From positions 34,350,710 through 34,414,709 of the forward strand of contig NC_031770.1 in assembly GCF_001522545.3 (NCBI RefSeq): DNA of 64,000 nucleotides. The letters are read 5' to 3'. Both the position numbers and the translations under genes were made by a program. The DNA is from Parus major (taxonomy: Eukaryota; Chordata; Aves; Passeriformes; Paridae). Positions 1 through 11,232 of the stretch are shown piece by piece. Below the pieces are notes generated by a model. The model worked only from the letters and a program-made list of their open reading frames with translations. It had not been told where the DNA came from and did not search any database. The number at the start of each line of letters is the position of its first letter. Position 1 is the stretch's first letter.

Positions 1-3000
1 TGTTCCAGTACTCATCCCAAGTTCTGCTCCAGAGGATTCGACCATGGTATCTTTTAACCAAGGACACTTTCCTCCCCAGTTTTTAAACTGGTGTGTAGCT
101 TGGAATGGAGGAGACAATGAGCTTTATTCTTTGCAAAGAATATATATAATTGCAGCACATGCACTCTGTGACTTCCTTTCCATCTCCTTTGTGGTCAGGA
201 AGAGATGAGCCCATGAAGCTGTGGAGTAGTTAATGTGCACAATCTCTGCATATCTCAGAAGCATCAGAAGGATTATATCCCTCATTGTAACTCCAGGCAA
301 TGCACCAGCCTTGTTATTGATTGTATCCAGAAAACACAACCTCAAGGTAAAAAAAAGAAAAATGGGAAGACGGACAGCAAAATAAATACTTTTCTGATTC
401 ACTTTTATTTTCAAAGTTGAGAATCACTTTCTATTCTGTTTCATCAGTAAAAATCTACTCTCTCAGTGAATCCTTATCCCCCCAAAAATGGAGTTCCTTT
501 GTTTTATTTATGTGACTGATAAAAGAAGCTGGACCTCTCTGACTGGAGGATATTTTATATTTCGGTGGAGTTGTTTATTCCCTTGGGGATAGGGCAGTTG
601 ATTGGCTGAATTAAATTTACAGAGGCAAAGAGAATTTTAATATTGATTATGACCTAGGCCTGTAACATATTTTGATCTCTGTTGTTTCCTTGTCTATTTG
701 CACAATTCTGAAATGATTAAAAGGTACTCAGACACAGTTAACAATATTGTCTATTTTCAAACCTGCAGTGAAATAAATTCTTCATGTTTTTCCTTTCATG
801 TGTTTTGAAATATAATTTCTTTTTTATTAATTAAAATACATGGTTTATCTTTCTTGTCTGAATGGTTTTATGAAGGTCTAGAGTTTAAACTAGAAAATTA
901 GAATTAAAATTAATGTTTTTCAAGCATTCTACAACTTGGTTTCCCAAGGATTATACCTGATAATTTTTAGTTTGTGTGTAGACATGAAATTGAGATGACA
1001 GAAAACAAAAAACAAAAAACAAAACAAAAAAACAACAAAACAAATTTTGAAGCTGCTAAATGTGTTATAGTCTTGAGGTCCTAACACTGCTTATAAGTTT
1101 ATGGAAAGCTCTGTCCAAGGAAAGGCACAAAGTGAAAGCTGCATCTGTGGGAAGCCTCTCCTATTACCCTAAACATTTGGGCAGTCACAATAACAACAGC
1201 ACCAGGAAATCCCAATGGTCTCTGTAATTTTTTCTATTCCTGGAGCTTTGAATTTCTCTCTTAGGCTTGCTTACAGAATGTGTCTGCTTGTAGGTGTTTC
1301 CAGTATAAAACTTATGCCCTAAAAAGCCAGATTGTGCCAGTTATCCTCACAGCTCAATGCAATCCATTTTCAAAATTACTCATGAGACTTTACAGCAGTA
1401 CTGTGAGTAGGTTAAAATGAAGCTAGAAAGCCCTGCTCCACTGAACTCTATGGCAAAATTCTCTCTTGCATTAATCGTGCCATAATTTTGTCCCCAGAGA
1501 GTGAAGGGTAGAATTTCAGTGAACATTTGCAGGAAGATTAGCCTGTAATCCCCTCTGAGGGAATGGAACTGATTGCTCTTACAGTGCATGTTTTGAAATT
1601 AAGCTGCTTGTGCTAAAGAGAAGGTAATGCATAGGACTAGCCCAGTGTACAGCAAAAAAAGCCAAATTTTGCTCCTAGTTTAATAAGAAGTCAGAATCTG
1701 GAGGAACTGCTCGTCATTATAACTGGGATACAGCCACTGTATCACTCTGATCACTCTTACATTAATGTTACACTTAATGAGCAGGATGATTGTGCTGGGT
1801 TGTGCAACACAGAAAAACCTGCCAGCCTCTTTTGGGGGGAGCAAAACAGAACATGTGAAAATGACAGAGTAATTAACAGCACTTTAATTACAAGTGTAAG
1901 ATTCCAGCAGCTGATGGCAAATCCTATTTTGAGTTATGTACAGCAAATGCAAGAATGTTTTGGGTAGCCTGGTAATGTGGAGAAGGAATGAAATGCACTA
2001 GGAATGTGATTAATTAATTGCCGTTGACTGGGATGGACTACTCATTTAAAATGAAAACCTCTTTTCAGGTAGAAGGGACAAATGGTCACTAGTGATTTGC
2101 ACTGTACCCAGCAGGTCACGTGTTAAAAACATTAGCAGAGGTCAAGAGAAAAAGTTGTGGATGGCTTCAGCCTCATTAACCAGAGAATGGGTAGAGGTAA
2201 TTTAGACATGTCATAGAAAGAGGGATACACTATTTTAATAATCCCCAGTAAAAGAGAATACATATGGCCATGAAAAAATATCGTGAATAAATTAAGCTGC
2301 ATGTCTCTTAAAATCTCTGATTTACATATGTGTATAAAATACACAGATATGGTAGGCATCTCATTAGAAACTTGCAGCTTAAGGGATGCTCTGCCATCCT
2401 AATCAACATCTTGCTGCTTCATGTAATTAAAATAAATAATTTCTTTCACAATCTGCTCAAATGTTATTTTAAAATTGCAAAGCTATTGTCTTGTCCCGCT
2501 TGCACATGGAAAAGCTCAAGAGAGCTGGGTTCAGTCAGGACTGCTCCAATATTCAGAAAGTTCCCAGAGTCACTGTATTCATGGGCCTTTTGTGGCCATT
2601 TGTTGAACAGTAGTTTTAAGCTTAAATTATTCCTGTCCTCTTGATTTTTCCTACAATCTCCTCTTATCCTTAATTTTGGCAACAAAACAACCCAATTATC
2701 TCAACTTAGGTGGTATATTTGCCTTTATTTACTTCTTTCCTTACAACCTCCTTTCTTTTTCTGTTTCTTGTACTGCTCAACTTTCTTAAGGCTTTTACCT
2801 CTGTCAGTCCCACTGTGATTAGAGACAGGAAATTTTTTCATACCTGAAGCAGTAAAGTTCCTGGGATACTCAAAAACATAGGCTAAAGCATAAACAAAAA
2901 GTCAGAAATAGTTTGGAAAGTCTGTCTTGATAAACAGGCTGGCTTTACACTTTTGCAATATTTATTGATGGTTCTTTAAAGAATGATTGATGTGATTTTG

Positions 3001-6000
3001 TGCTTTGCTATTAATCAAGAGACTTCACAGAACAGGTGCTACAAAGTAATTTAAAATTCTCGGTTTCTATAATTAGAAATAATCTGATTTTTGACTCTAT
3101 TTGAAATCTACATTAAAAAATTACAGACAAACAAATAAACAAAGCCCAGCCAAAACCAATAGAATCATTTGGACAAGGGATTCTGATATTAGAACTTGAA
3201 ATTCAAGTCAGTTATTTCTCTGCCAGAAAAGGCTTTTTATTTTTCTATTGACTCTCTCTCTGTTCATGTTTTGGTTTTTTTTCAATAAAAAAAATGTAGG
3301 AAAATAGAAAAGAAAAAAATAATTAAAAATTTAAATTTAATTTCTCAAACACCCTAGTTCAGGTATGCTGTGACTTAGGTGATATTTAATCACCTCCTAA
3401 TTGATTGTTAAAAGTGAAGTTATTAACTTTGAATATTAAACCTATTATGGCAGTATACAAATTTGAGAAAGTAGATAAGGCCAGGACACGATATACACCT
3501 ATAAATATTTGCCTATGTTATTATATTGACTTATATTATCATTATGTATTTATATTGGCATATAAGTATATTTGCTTATTGTTTCAAGCTCTACTTACAT
3601 AATTTAAATTGAAAAGTGGAGGTTCTCCCTAGTATTTTTTCAGGTATATATTGCTACAGAAAGATGGTGTCTCCCATGGTAGTGCTAAAATTAAATTCAG
3701 CCACTTTAAATCTGTAGGATAAATTCTGAAGAAATTAATCACAAAACTCAGGGGACTGACTATTACATTAGACACAGGAACCAGCTGAAAACAGTTAGTT
3801 TAGTTTAAAATGTGGTACTTAAAAATGTAAACTCCTTCTATCTGTGCATCTCCACGGATGCAAGGATACAGATGATTTCACTTGAAGTGTTTTGAACCAC
3901 AAAGTACAAGACTGAGCTCTTAACACTGATTAGGGATCTCCTGTTAGACACCTTTTCTTAGGATTTTTCTAAAGGCAAAAGACAAAGGGACTACTTTAAT
4001 GATAACTATGTGTCTTAACTACCTTATAATTCTGTTGTAGCAATTTAATACTTACTGCCTCTATCTCCAGTTGGAAAATGTGCTGTCTGGGGCCCATGGT
4101 TCATCCTAAACAGTACCAGCCTAGCTTGCTGCCATTTCCCAATGTGCTCTGAATGACTATTGTGCTTCATTAGCACTCAGAGCCCATCACCTTTTCTTAT
4201 TACCTGAGCCAGCTGATGACTCTGTTGGCTGAACAGTTTTAACTCCATCTGGTAAAACAGAGCTGACAACTTCTTTTTGAGTCAGTTGTTATGTATACTG
4301 AGGACTTAATTCTGTTCTATTTGCCTTCACTGGATGAAGAGGTATACAGGAGGACAGAATTTGGCCTTGAAAACAAAAGAACTCCTTGGGGGGAAAAGCT
4401 GATGGCTTGTTTAGCCTCATATAGAGGGGTGGCAAGGTGCTGCTACAAAGTGCTTCTGCTCCTGTGACTCCTCAGCAGACCAGCTCATCTGCAACCAAAG
4501 AGTGTATAACCCCTGGCACTGCTGTGAGGTTGAGATTAAATATTGAGTAAACGCAATTTCAAGTTTCTGGCTTCAAGGAAGCTGCAGAGGTGTAAATGAC
4601 AATAAGACTTGTTCTTCAAAACTCAAGAGGAGTCTTGTAAAGAGGTACTGTCAACAAGATCTTGGCTTAAGTATTGGCAGAGTTGTCAAGATAATGTTCA
4701 TCACCCATTCTTCACCTGTCATTGCTCAACAGCAGAGTTATTTCAGGTGCTTTGTTACCTCCACTGTGGCTCTGAGATCACTGTTTATGTTTGAAGTACA
4801 CAGCACTTTGCGAGCCTCCACGGATTTCAACTGGGCATCACTAAGAACCAAACATGTCTGGTAGCGTGAACTGTCAGTATGATCTCCTCGAGTCTACATG
4901 CTCCTATGCAAAATTGCTAACACTGCTTCTGAGGGGGTGAGGCAGCTGGAAAAGGTATGCAAGGTCTTCTTTTCAAGAGACTCCTTTTTCCTTTCTATTT
5001 CCACATCAAATGCTCTTGTACCCATGGCAGATGAAGGCAGAGGCAGAAAAAAAAGTCATGGTTATTGTCATGATTTTGGTATAAAATAATTCTTCCCTTT
5101 TTGCTTATATTGTAAAACTCCACAAAATTACTGTTTTATCACCCTAAAAGTACTAAAAATTGGTATAAGATAACAATGCATTTGATAGGGAAAGGAAACA
5201 GGAATTCAGACCAGTTCATCTGGATTTTTTACATTTACTCCCCAGAGAGATGTGGGATGAAAGCAGAAGTTTTTATGAGTTCCTGAAGTGGGAATTTTCA
5301 TAACACAGAAATATTTCCAGAAAACATGCCACCTGAAAACCCCAAACTTATAAAATTCATATGTCTTCCTCACTGCCACTTAGATTCTGAGGATAAACCT
5401 AAAGGCAGAGGGAAATTATGTGATGAAGATTAAAATGATGTAGTTTGGCAAATGAACCAGTGGGTGTGCACAGATACTGTGTCCTTTTACAGACTGTCTT
5501 CTTCTATATGCTCTGTATTGCTCCAAGTTTCGGATGTTGGCAATTTATACTGAGTATAAAATTGTTTCAGTGCTCTTGTACAGGCTGAATCAAAGCTATA
5601 TGTTTAAATTAACTTGTGGATAACTGAATTTCCTGATTGGCTGCATCTAGCCAATGTGAGAATTGACATCATTAAAGTCATATTATTTTTCTCTCCTTGA
5701 AATAAAAAATAATAATAATTCTGAAATTTCTTTAATGAATTTTTTATCTGGCAGTATAAGTTCTTGTGCTGGGCTAGCTGCTCAAACCTTTAGGAAAAAC
5801 ATAGGCTCTTGAGTATTTGCCTGAAACTCAAATAAAGGTTTGAAACTACCCATGGCCAAAGGACCTGAATAGCTGGAGTGAATTATTTAGTTTGACCTTT
5901 TTTTTTTTTCATGAGTTTCATATTTTGAGCTGTTTAGCACCTTCTCTTTTTGGGGAACAGTGCTATGTTTTGTGCAGAGTGCAGGAGATACTGATTTGAA

Positions 6001-6612
6001 TAAGTGACACATCCAGTGCAATATATTGAACTGGACTTTTCTCCCTTCATAAACAAGTGGCCCAAAAGCACTGGGAAATAAGTAAAGTCTGGTTCTTCCT
6101 AATGCGTATGCAAATGTGAGGGAAACAGTGAAAATATGTTGCATTAAAAATCTACCTCCACATTTTCTCTCCTGAGCTTCACTAGCAAATAAGGCATCTT
6201 TGCATTTTCTAAAAAAATAAAATGCAGACTGAATCAAAAGAATGATTGGGGCGGGGGGGGGGGGGGGGGCATTTAGAATTGTAAACTAACATCAGTTAAA
6301 AAAGATAAATTCATTCTAACTTTTCAGTCAATTTTTTAATGCCAACCAATATTTCAGACATAAACATATGTCAGTGGCTCTCTAGATGTAATTCTAAAAT
6401 ACAGACACCTGGTCTCAGTGGGCTAATCTGGACTGCCAGAGCTGATCAGTTCTGTTCCCAGTGAATTTAGCAGGTACAGCAGGGTTGCCCTGAAAGGTAA
6501 TCCAAGAAGTTTCTGCTGAGCAGACACTCATCTGGTATCAGTCCTTTGCTTGCGAGCACACGAGAGTATGAAATCACCACCGTGACAATTTGTGCATGAA
6601 CAGATAAAGCAT
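1..6612. other. Gene-free AT-rich unique DNA
   Basis: I see no supportable gene or named repeat here. Open frames are short and overlap on opposite strands; the longest is 116 codons on the minus strand at 5887-6237, with no recognisable domain. Simple-sequence features include an A-rich tract at about 1003-1045 (CAAAAAA-like units) and an AATAAT run near 5707-5720. A poly-G tract at 6253-6269 is listed separately. This may be intergenic or intronic sequence of a vertebrate genome. Confidence 0.6.
6253..6269 (+). repeat. Poly-G homopolymer tract
   Basis: About 17 consecutive G residues follow a GGGGC and end in C. Such a long G run is unusual in this AT-rich setting. It is prone to replication and sequencing slippage, so the exact length is unreliable. 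Confidence 0.8.
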
Positions 6613-7031
6613 TGGGCCCAGCATGAGACCCTCCTCTCTGGGGACAGGCTGAGAGAATTGGGGGTGCTCAGCCTGGAGAAGAGAAGGCTCCAAAGTGACC
6701 TTATTTCTGCCTTCCAGTATCTAAAAGGGGCCCACCAGAAAGCTGGAGGGGGACTTTGGGTGAGGGCATGTAGTGACAGGGCAAGGGGCAATGGATTAAA
6801 GTTGAGGAAGGGTAAATTTAGGTTAGATATTAAGAATAAATTATTTATTATGAGATGCTGGAACAAGTTGTCTATATAAATTGTGGATGCCCTATTCCTG
6901 GAAGTATATAAGACAAGGTTGGATGGGACTGGAAGCAACCTGGTCTAGTGGAAGGTGTCCCTGTCCATGGCAGGCGGGTTATATCTAGATGCCCTTTAAG
7001 GTCCCTTGAAACCCAAATCATTCTATAATGA
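6613..7031 (+). mobile_element. CR1 LINE, 5'-truncated 3' end
   Basis: This block reads like the 3' portion of an avian CR1 non-LTR retrotransposon in the plus orientation. It contains the conserved order seen in CR1 tails: GACAGGCTGAGAGAATTGGG, then CTTCCAGTATCTAAAAGGGG, a TGTAGTGACAGGGCAAGGGG-like segment, TGCTGGAACAAGTTG, GGAAGGTGTCCCTG, and finally CATTCTATAATGA, a decayed form of the CR1 terminal 8-mer. The 5' end is truncated, as is usual for CR1, and no ORF2 enzyme domain is present. Substitutions and an internal TA-rich stretch indicate an old, inactive copy. Open frames across it are incidental. Confidence 0.9.
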
Positions 7032-8192
7032 CCCTTGGATTTAGACAGAGGGCTACCTGACTTCCAGAACACACCAAATCTTGTCTTGAATTTAGGGCTT
7101 ACGTGTCATGGGCAGAGTAAAATTGACTCTACGTGAATAGCTACATGTGGGTTTCTAGAAAAATGCCATATTTCAGGCATTAAGATTTATGCAACATTAG
7201 CAGGTCGGCTTCTTGTGTTACTCTCTTGGACATAAAGAAAGGCATCGCATTTGAATTTTGGCAGTCACTTTTTCCAAAATTTTTGCTCCAAATGCATTTG
7301 AAACAAAAAAAATAATAGAGCTCTTGACCCTTTCTTGTGCTTTTCAATTCCAGTGACAAAAAATTTTATTAAACAAAACCAACTCAATCAGGTTTTGATA
7401 AAAGTACCTCCACAACTGCATGTTTGCACTTTAATAATGGTATATAAGTCCCCTCATGTCATGTTTACGTTTGCAACATTCTCAAAAGCACTGGCAAGAC
7501 CACTTATCGTACAGTTACGCTTGTATCACTGACAGGACACGAGTGTCCCTCTGATGTGGTTGAGATATGATTTGTGCCAGATGTGATTTCATATGAAATA
7601 TTTGTACAGAATCACATCTGTCAGTATATTCTTCAGCTACACAATTTCTAACTATCTATGTCAACAAAATCCACTTCATAATATAACTTTCAGGCAGTTT
7701 TCAAGCTTAAGAAGAATTACTGTCTAGCATAAGCACTTAAGTGAATAATTTGTATGCAGTTAAAAACAGATTCTCTGGAGGCAGACATGATTTACTCCTA
7801 AAGTAGAAGTTGAGAAACATTAGTGAGGAAAGATAGTGTTTTTTTCTATAACTGCAATCCCACTATGACACAAAAGTACTCTTCTGGGACAGCTTACAAT
7901 TTAAACCCACAGATTTCTTTGCTTTCATATTCATAAATTTCCTCTTTCTTTTTATTATATTTGGAAGACTAAATGGAAAAAAAAAAAAAAAGAGATGTTT
8001 GACTGACATGATGATCCCTGCTAATTTAAATGTGACATTTTGGTTTCTCCTGGGTTAGTGTAATTGAGACTGAAAAGATTTTTTTAAGTGGGAAAATATA
8101 TTCTTTATAAAACTAAACTTACCAGTTATACTCTAAATATTTTGGTTACTTTGAAGATTACACTAGTGTTAACGATACAGAAGAAAGACTTT
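7032..8192. other. Unassigned spacer between two CR1 copies
   Basis: AT-rich DNA with no gene or named repeat that I can recognise. A poly-A tract of about 15 A lies near 7979-7993, before AGAGATG. Open frames do not exceed about 65 codons. Confidence 0.55.
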
Positions 8193-8385
8193 GACTTGTT
8201 GGAACAAGTCCAGAGAACCACTAAGATGATCAGAGGACTGGAGCACCTCTTGTATGAGGCAGACTGAGAAAGCCAGGGTTGTAGAGCCTGGGGAAGAGAA
8301 GGCTCTGGGGAAGTCTTATTGCAGCCTTCCAGTACTTAAAAGGGACCTACAGGAGAGCTGGAGAAGGACTTTGTAGAACATCATG
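8193..8385 (+). mobile_element. CR1 LINE, 5' part of a split copy
   Basis: Plus-strand CR1 sequence begins near GACTTGTTGGAACAAGTCC and runs through GATCAGAGGACTGGAGCACC, GAGAAGGCTCTGGGG, TTCCAGTACTTAAAAGGGAC and GGAGAAGGACTTTGTAG. It then stops abruptly at ATCATG, where the endogenous retrovirus starts. The CR1 resumes at 11362 with ATCATGTAGTGACAGG, exactly where the CR1 body should continue. The two parts are one copy, interrupted by a later insertion. The CR1 is therefore older than the retrovirus. Confidence 0.9.
8380..8385 (+). repeat. Target-site duplication, left copy (ATCATG)
   Basis: The six bases immediately before the retroviral terminus TGTTACCGC match exactly the six bases after the other terminus (11362-11367). 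A 6-bp duplication is typical of alpha/betaretroviral (class II) integration. Confidence 0.88.
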
Positions 8386-8669
8386 TGTTACCGCTGAAGA
8401 TGAATAGATCACGCGAACACAGGTTGAGGTGTGGTGAAGAAAGAGCAGAGTTTATTTTCCATCCCAGAATTTATAGGTTTCTGACCATGGCCAGGGATTG
8501 GATGGTCAGGATAACACTTTCTCACTGCACTGGCCATGAGAAAATGCCCATCAGAAGCATCCACCATGCCTGTGGGGTCAGTGTCAGAGGTGACTTTAAA
8601 ATCAGAGTCCCCCTTTAATAGACCAAACAAGGGAGACAGTTCTGTCGTGGTCAGTCCCATATAGGGACA
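8386..8669 (-). repeat. 3' LTR of the endogenous retrovirus
   Basis: The outer edge at 8386 is exact (terminal CA on the minus strand next to the duplication). Reading on the minus strand there is a TATAAA box (plus 8470-8475), then an AATAAA polyadenylation signal (plus 8451-8456) only about 14 bases further on, implying a short R region, then U5 ending GGTAACA. The segment at 8537-8555 aligns with the surviving edge of the 5' LTR at 11233-11251 (GGGCATTT-TCTCA on the minus strand). The inner edge is uncertain. By length comparison with the 5' LTR it could be near 8669 (TGTCCCTATATGG on the minus strand). However, a purine-rich AAAGGGGGACTC (plus about 8606-8618) looks like a polypurine tract and would put the start near 8606. 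Confidence 0.75.
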
Positions 8670-8794
8670 GAACCATGTGAAAGTCCATTAATATTTAGAC
8701 ATCATTCATGCAATGTCTGCACTGAATGCAAAAAAAAAAAAAAAAATAATTGCACCTCGAAATGCAGGACTGTTTGTCCCAAAATCATTTTGAC

Positions 8795-9302
8795 CCTCAA
8801 ATAATTTCAGGGAGGTTGTTGCTGAACCTTTTCTGGAGCCACTTGCAGCCCATGAAAATGCCATATCCTCAGCAGCTCATCCTGGTGCAGCCACCAAAAT
8901 GTCATCCATATAATGATAAATATGAGCATCAGGAAACTGCTCACAAACTCCAGATAGGGCTAGAGCCCCATATCATCGGCAAATGTCAGCAAATTTTGCA
9001 TGCCTTATGGTAAAACTCCATTGATATCTCTGTGTGGGCTCAGCATCATTGATAGCTGGCACCAAAAAGGCAAATTTCGGCCTGTCATCTGGATACAAAG
9101 GAATTGTAAAAAAACAATCCTTCAGATCCACAATGAGGACTAGCCAATCAGCAGGAAGCATGGCAGGTGAAGGCATGCTAGCCTGCAACATCCCCATGTT
9201 TTCCATCATAGCAGTAACTTTCTGGAGGTGTTGCAATAACCTCCATTTCCCAGACTTCTTCTTGACACAGAAAACAGGAATGTCCCAGGGATTGGTTGAA
9301 AC
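8795..9302 (-). pseudogene. Reverse transcriptase (pol) fragment, class II ERV
   Basis: This is a decayed retroviral reverse transcriptase fingers/palm region. On the minus strand, VFCVKKKSGKWRL (about 9240-9280), the catalytic-aspartate block VDLKDCFFTIPLYPDD (about 9084-9131; DLKD at 9117-9128) and RYQW (near 9024) share one frame. The YMDD active-site box is at 8901-8912, preceded by QFPDAHIYH. A following block with APEKVQ (about 8820-8840) lies in another frame. A TGA at about 8970-8972 interrupts the frame before YMDD. Just after RYQW a stretch of roughly 25 bases reads in the neighbouring frame before the original frame returns, implying two compensating small indels. Nothing from RNase H or integrase follows. 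In life the enzyme would copy the viral RNA into DNA. This copy cannot encode an active protein. Confidence 0.9.
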
Positions 9303-9439
9303 TCCAGATCACTGTGATCCGATTGTCCTTGCATCAAGTCACGGATGGTGACTAGTCTGTCATGAGAGAAGACAACAGAAAATGCTGAACAAAGAGTCAG
9401 TCTCAAGTTCCTATTTGTGTTGAATGTGTCAGCATCAGG

Positions 9440-10174
9440 TCCATCAGCGAACCTGACAATCGTGATGTCCATGCCAGTGTCAAAACTCACGGAAGCTAAT
9501 CTCTGACAGCATCTCACCAAGGATGGACCAGGTGCAGACCTGTTCAGGTTGATCCCTGGCTGTCAGAACAGCAGTCCGTGAACCCAGGGAGGTCCAGGGA
9601 ACCTGAAGCCACCATCTCCCTGCAGCTGGATCCCAGCTCTGCGAACATAAAACTCAAAAGGCACAAGGTGAGCAAATCCAGGTCCCACAGGGATAGGAAC
9701 AGGAGGCAGGAGTGTGGAACCCATGGCAGAAACGCACCCCAGGAATTCCGAATCAATGTCCCCTAGGTGAACAATGATGCCCTGAGCAGTGACATTCAAC
9801 CACGCCACAAGAAGAGCACTCAAGCCCTCACCCACCGGACCAAAGCATTTGGAAGCACATGGGATGCCTGATACACTCAGCTGCACAATCATTTGAAAAG
9901 AGGACAAGGTCCACAGGCCAGCTGAAGAGGCTCCAGCAGCCTGGGACCCCTGGCCCGTCAAGGCCACCGGCTTCTCCCCCGTGACATCACCACCCAAGCC
10001 AGTGGTAAACACCTCATGACCTTGCTCTGCCACAGCCGCAGGACGTGACGGGGGAGGGCTGGCTCCAGCCGCAGGCTCGGGCAATGCCTGGGAACCCGAG
10101 GCGGGGGGGTTAGGAAGCAGTTCAGCACAGCCCACCTCCAGCGCCGGGAAGGACCGAGGCGCTGGTACAGGCAC
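9440..10174 (-). pseudogene. dUTPase-protease (pro) frame, class II ERV
   Basis: A minus-strand open frame of 203 codons (9563-10174) carries a dUTPase-like domain at residues 83-173 (9656-9928). SSAGL, FGPVGEGLSALL, GIIVHLGDIDSEFLG and the late PVPIPVGPGFAHLVPF align by eye with the conserved dUTPase motif order. Expected catalytic positions are altered: the Asp after SAGL is Trp, and the usual Ser-rich motif 2 reads AWLN. The same frame continues past one TGA (9560-9562) into a retroviral aspartic protease box, FDTGMDITIV, with DTG at 9473-9481. A dUTPase fused ahead of protease is a betaretroviral arrangement. Residues 1-82 are Pro/Ala-rich and unassigned. Only about 56 codons separate DTG from the first RT motif, fewer than a full protease plus RT start needs, so an internal deletion is likely. 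Confidence 0.8.
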
Positions 10175-10271
10175 AGCCTGCGAAGCCGCGGCACCGTCCT
10201 GCTCCGCTGCCAGGGAACAGCCCGGGCTCGCAGTGGGAAAACCCGGCAGCGTGGGGTCCAGGCCCGGCCCG
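9950..10271 (-). other. GC-rich proviral segment next to the gap
   Basis: This stretch is markedly richer in G+C and CpG than the rest of the window and runs into the run of N. On the minus strand it reads Pro/Ala/Gly-rich in more than one frame. It lies where the gag-pro junction of a betaretrovirus-like provirus would be, but I cannot recognise matrix, capsid or zinc-knuckle motifs. Calling it gag is inference from position only. Confidence 0.4.
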
Positions 10272-11232
10272 NNNNNNNNNNNNNNNNNNNNNNNNNNNNN
10301 NNNNNNNNNNNNNNNNNNNNNNNNNNNNNNNNNNNNNNNNNNNNNNNNNNNNNNNNNNNNNNNNNNNNNNNNNNNNNNNNNNNNNNNNNNNNNNNNNNNN
10401 NNNNNNNNNNNNNNNNNNNNNNNNNNNNNNNNNNNNNNNNNNNNNNNNNNNNNNNNNNNNNNNNNNNNNNNNNNNNNNNNNNNNNNNNNNNNNNNNNNNN
10501 NNNNNNNNNNNNNNNNNNNNNNNNNNNNNNNNNNNNNNNNNNNNNNNNNNNNNNNNNNNNNNNNNNNNNNNNNNNNNNNNNNNNNNNNNNNNNNNNNNNN
10601 NNNNNNNNNNNNNNNNNNNNNNNNNNNNNNNNNNNNNNNNNNNNNNNNNNNNNNNNNNNNNNNNNNNNNNNNNNNNNNNNNNNNNNNNNNNNNNNNNNNN
10701 NNNNNNNNNNNNNNNNNNNNNNNNNNNNNNNNNNNNNNNNNNNNNNNNNNNNNNNNNNNNNNNNNNNNNNNNNNNNNNNNNNNNNNNNNNNNNNNNNNNN
10801 NNNNNNNNNNNNNNNNNNNNNNNNNNNNNNNNNNNNNNNNNNNNNNNNNNNNNNNNNNNNNNNNNNNNNNNNNNNNNNNNNNNNNNNNNNNNNNNNNNNN
10901 NNNNNNNNNNNNNNNNNNNNNNNNNNNNNNNNNNNNNNNNNNNNNNNNNNNNNNNNNNNNNNNNNNNNNNNNNNNNNNNNNNNNNNNNNNNNNNNNNNNN
11001 NNNNNNNNNNNNNNNNNNNNNNNNNNNNNNNNNNNNNNNNNNNNNNNNNNNNNNNNNNNNNNNNNNNNNNNNNNNNNNNNNNNNNNNNNNNNNNNNNNNN
11101 NNNNNNNNNNNNNNNNNNNNNNNNNNNNNNNNNNNNNNNNNNNNNNNNNNNNNNNNNNNNNNNNNNNNNNNNNNNNNNNNNNNNNNNNNNNNNNNNNNNN
11201 NNNNNNNNNNNNNNNNNNNNNNNNNNNNNNNN
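10272..11232. other. Assembly gap (961 N)
   Basis: A continuous run of N hides the rest of the 5' LTR (R and U5), the primer-binding site, and most or all of gag. Open frames that cross it are artefacts. The gap length may be an estimate rather than a measurement. Confidence 0.99.

Noticed and set aside
5887..6237. 116-codon minus frame as a gene
   Set aside because: It begins in a poly-A-like context, contains no domain, and its length fits chance in this composition.
6528..6938. 136-codon minus frame
   Set aside because: It lies mostly antisense to the CR1 copy at 6613-7031 and is not a conserved CR1 product.
8409..8660. 83-codon minus frame as an env or accessory gene
   Set aside because: It lies almost wholly inside the 3' LTR, spans TATA and polyadenylation signals, and shows no env motif.
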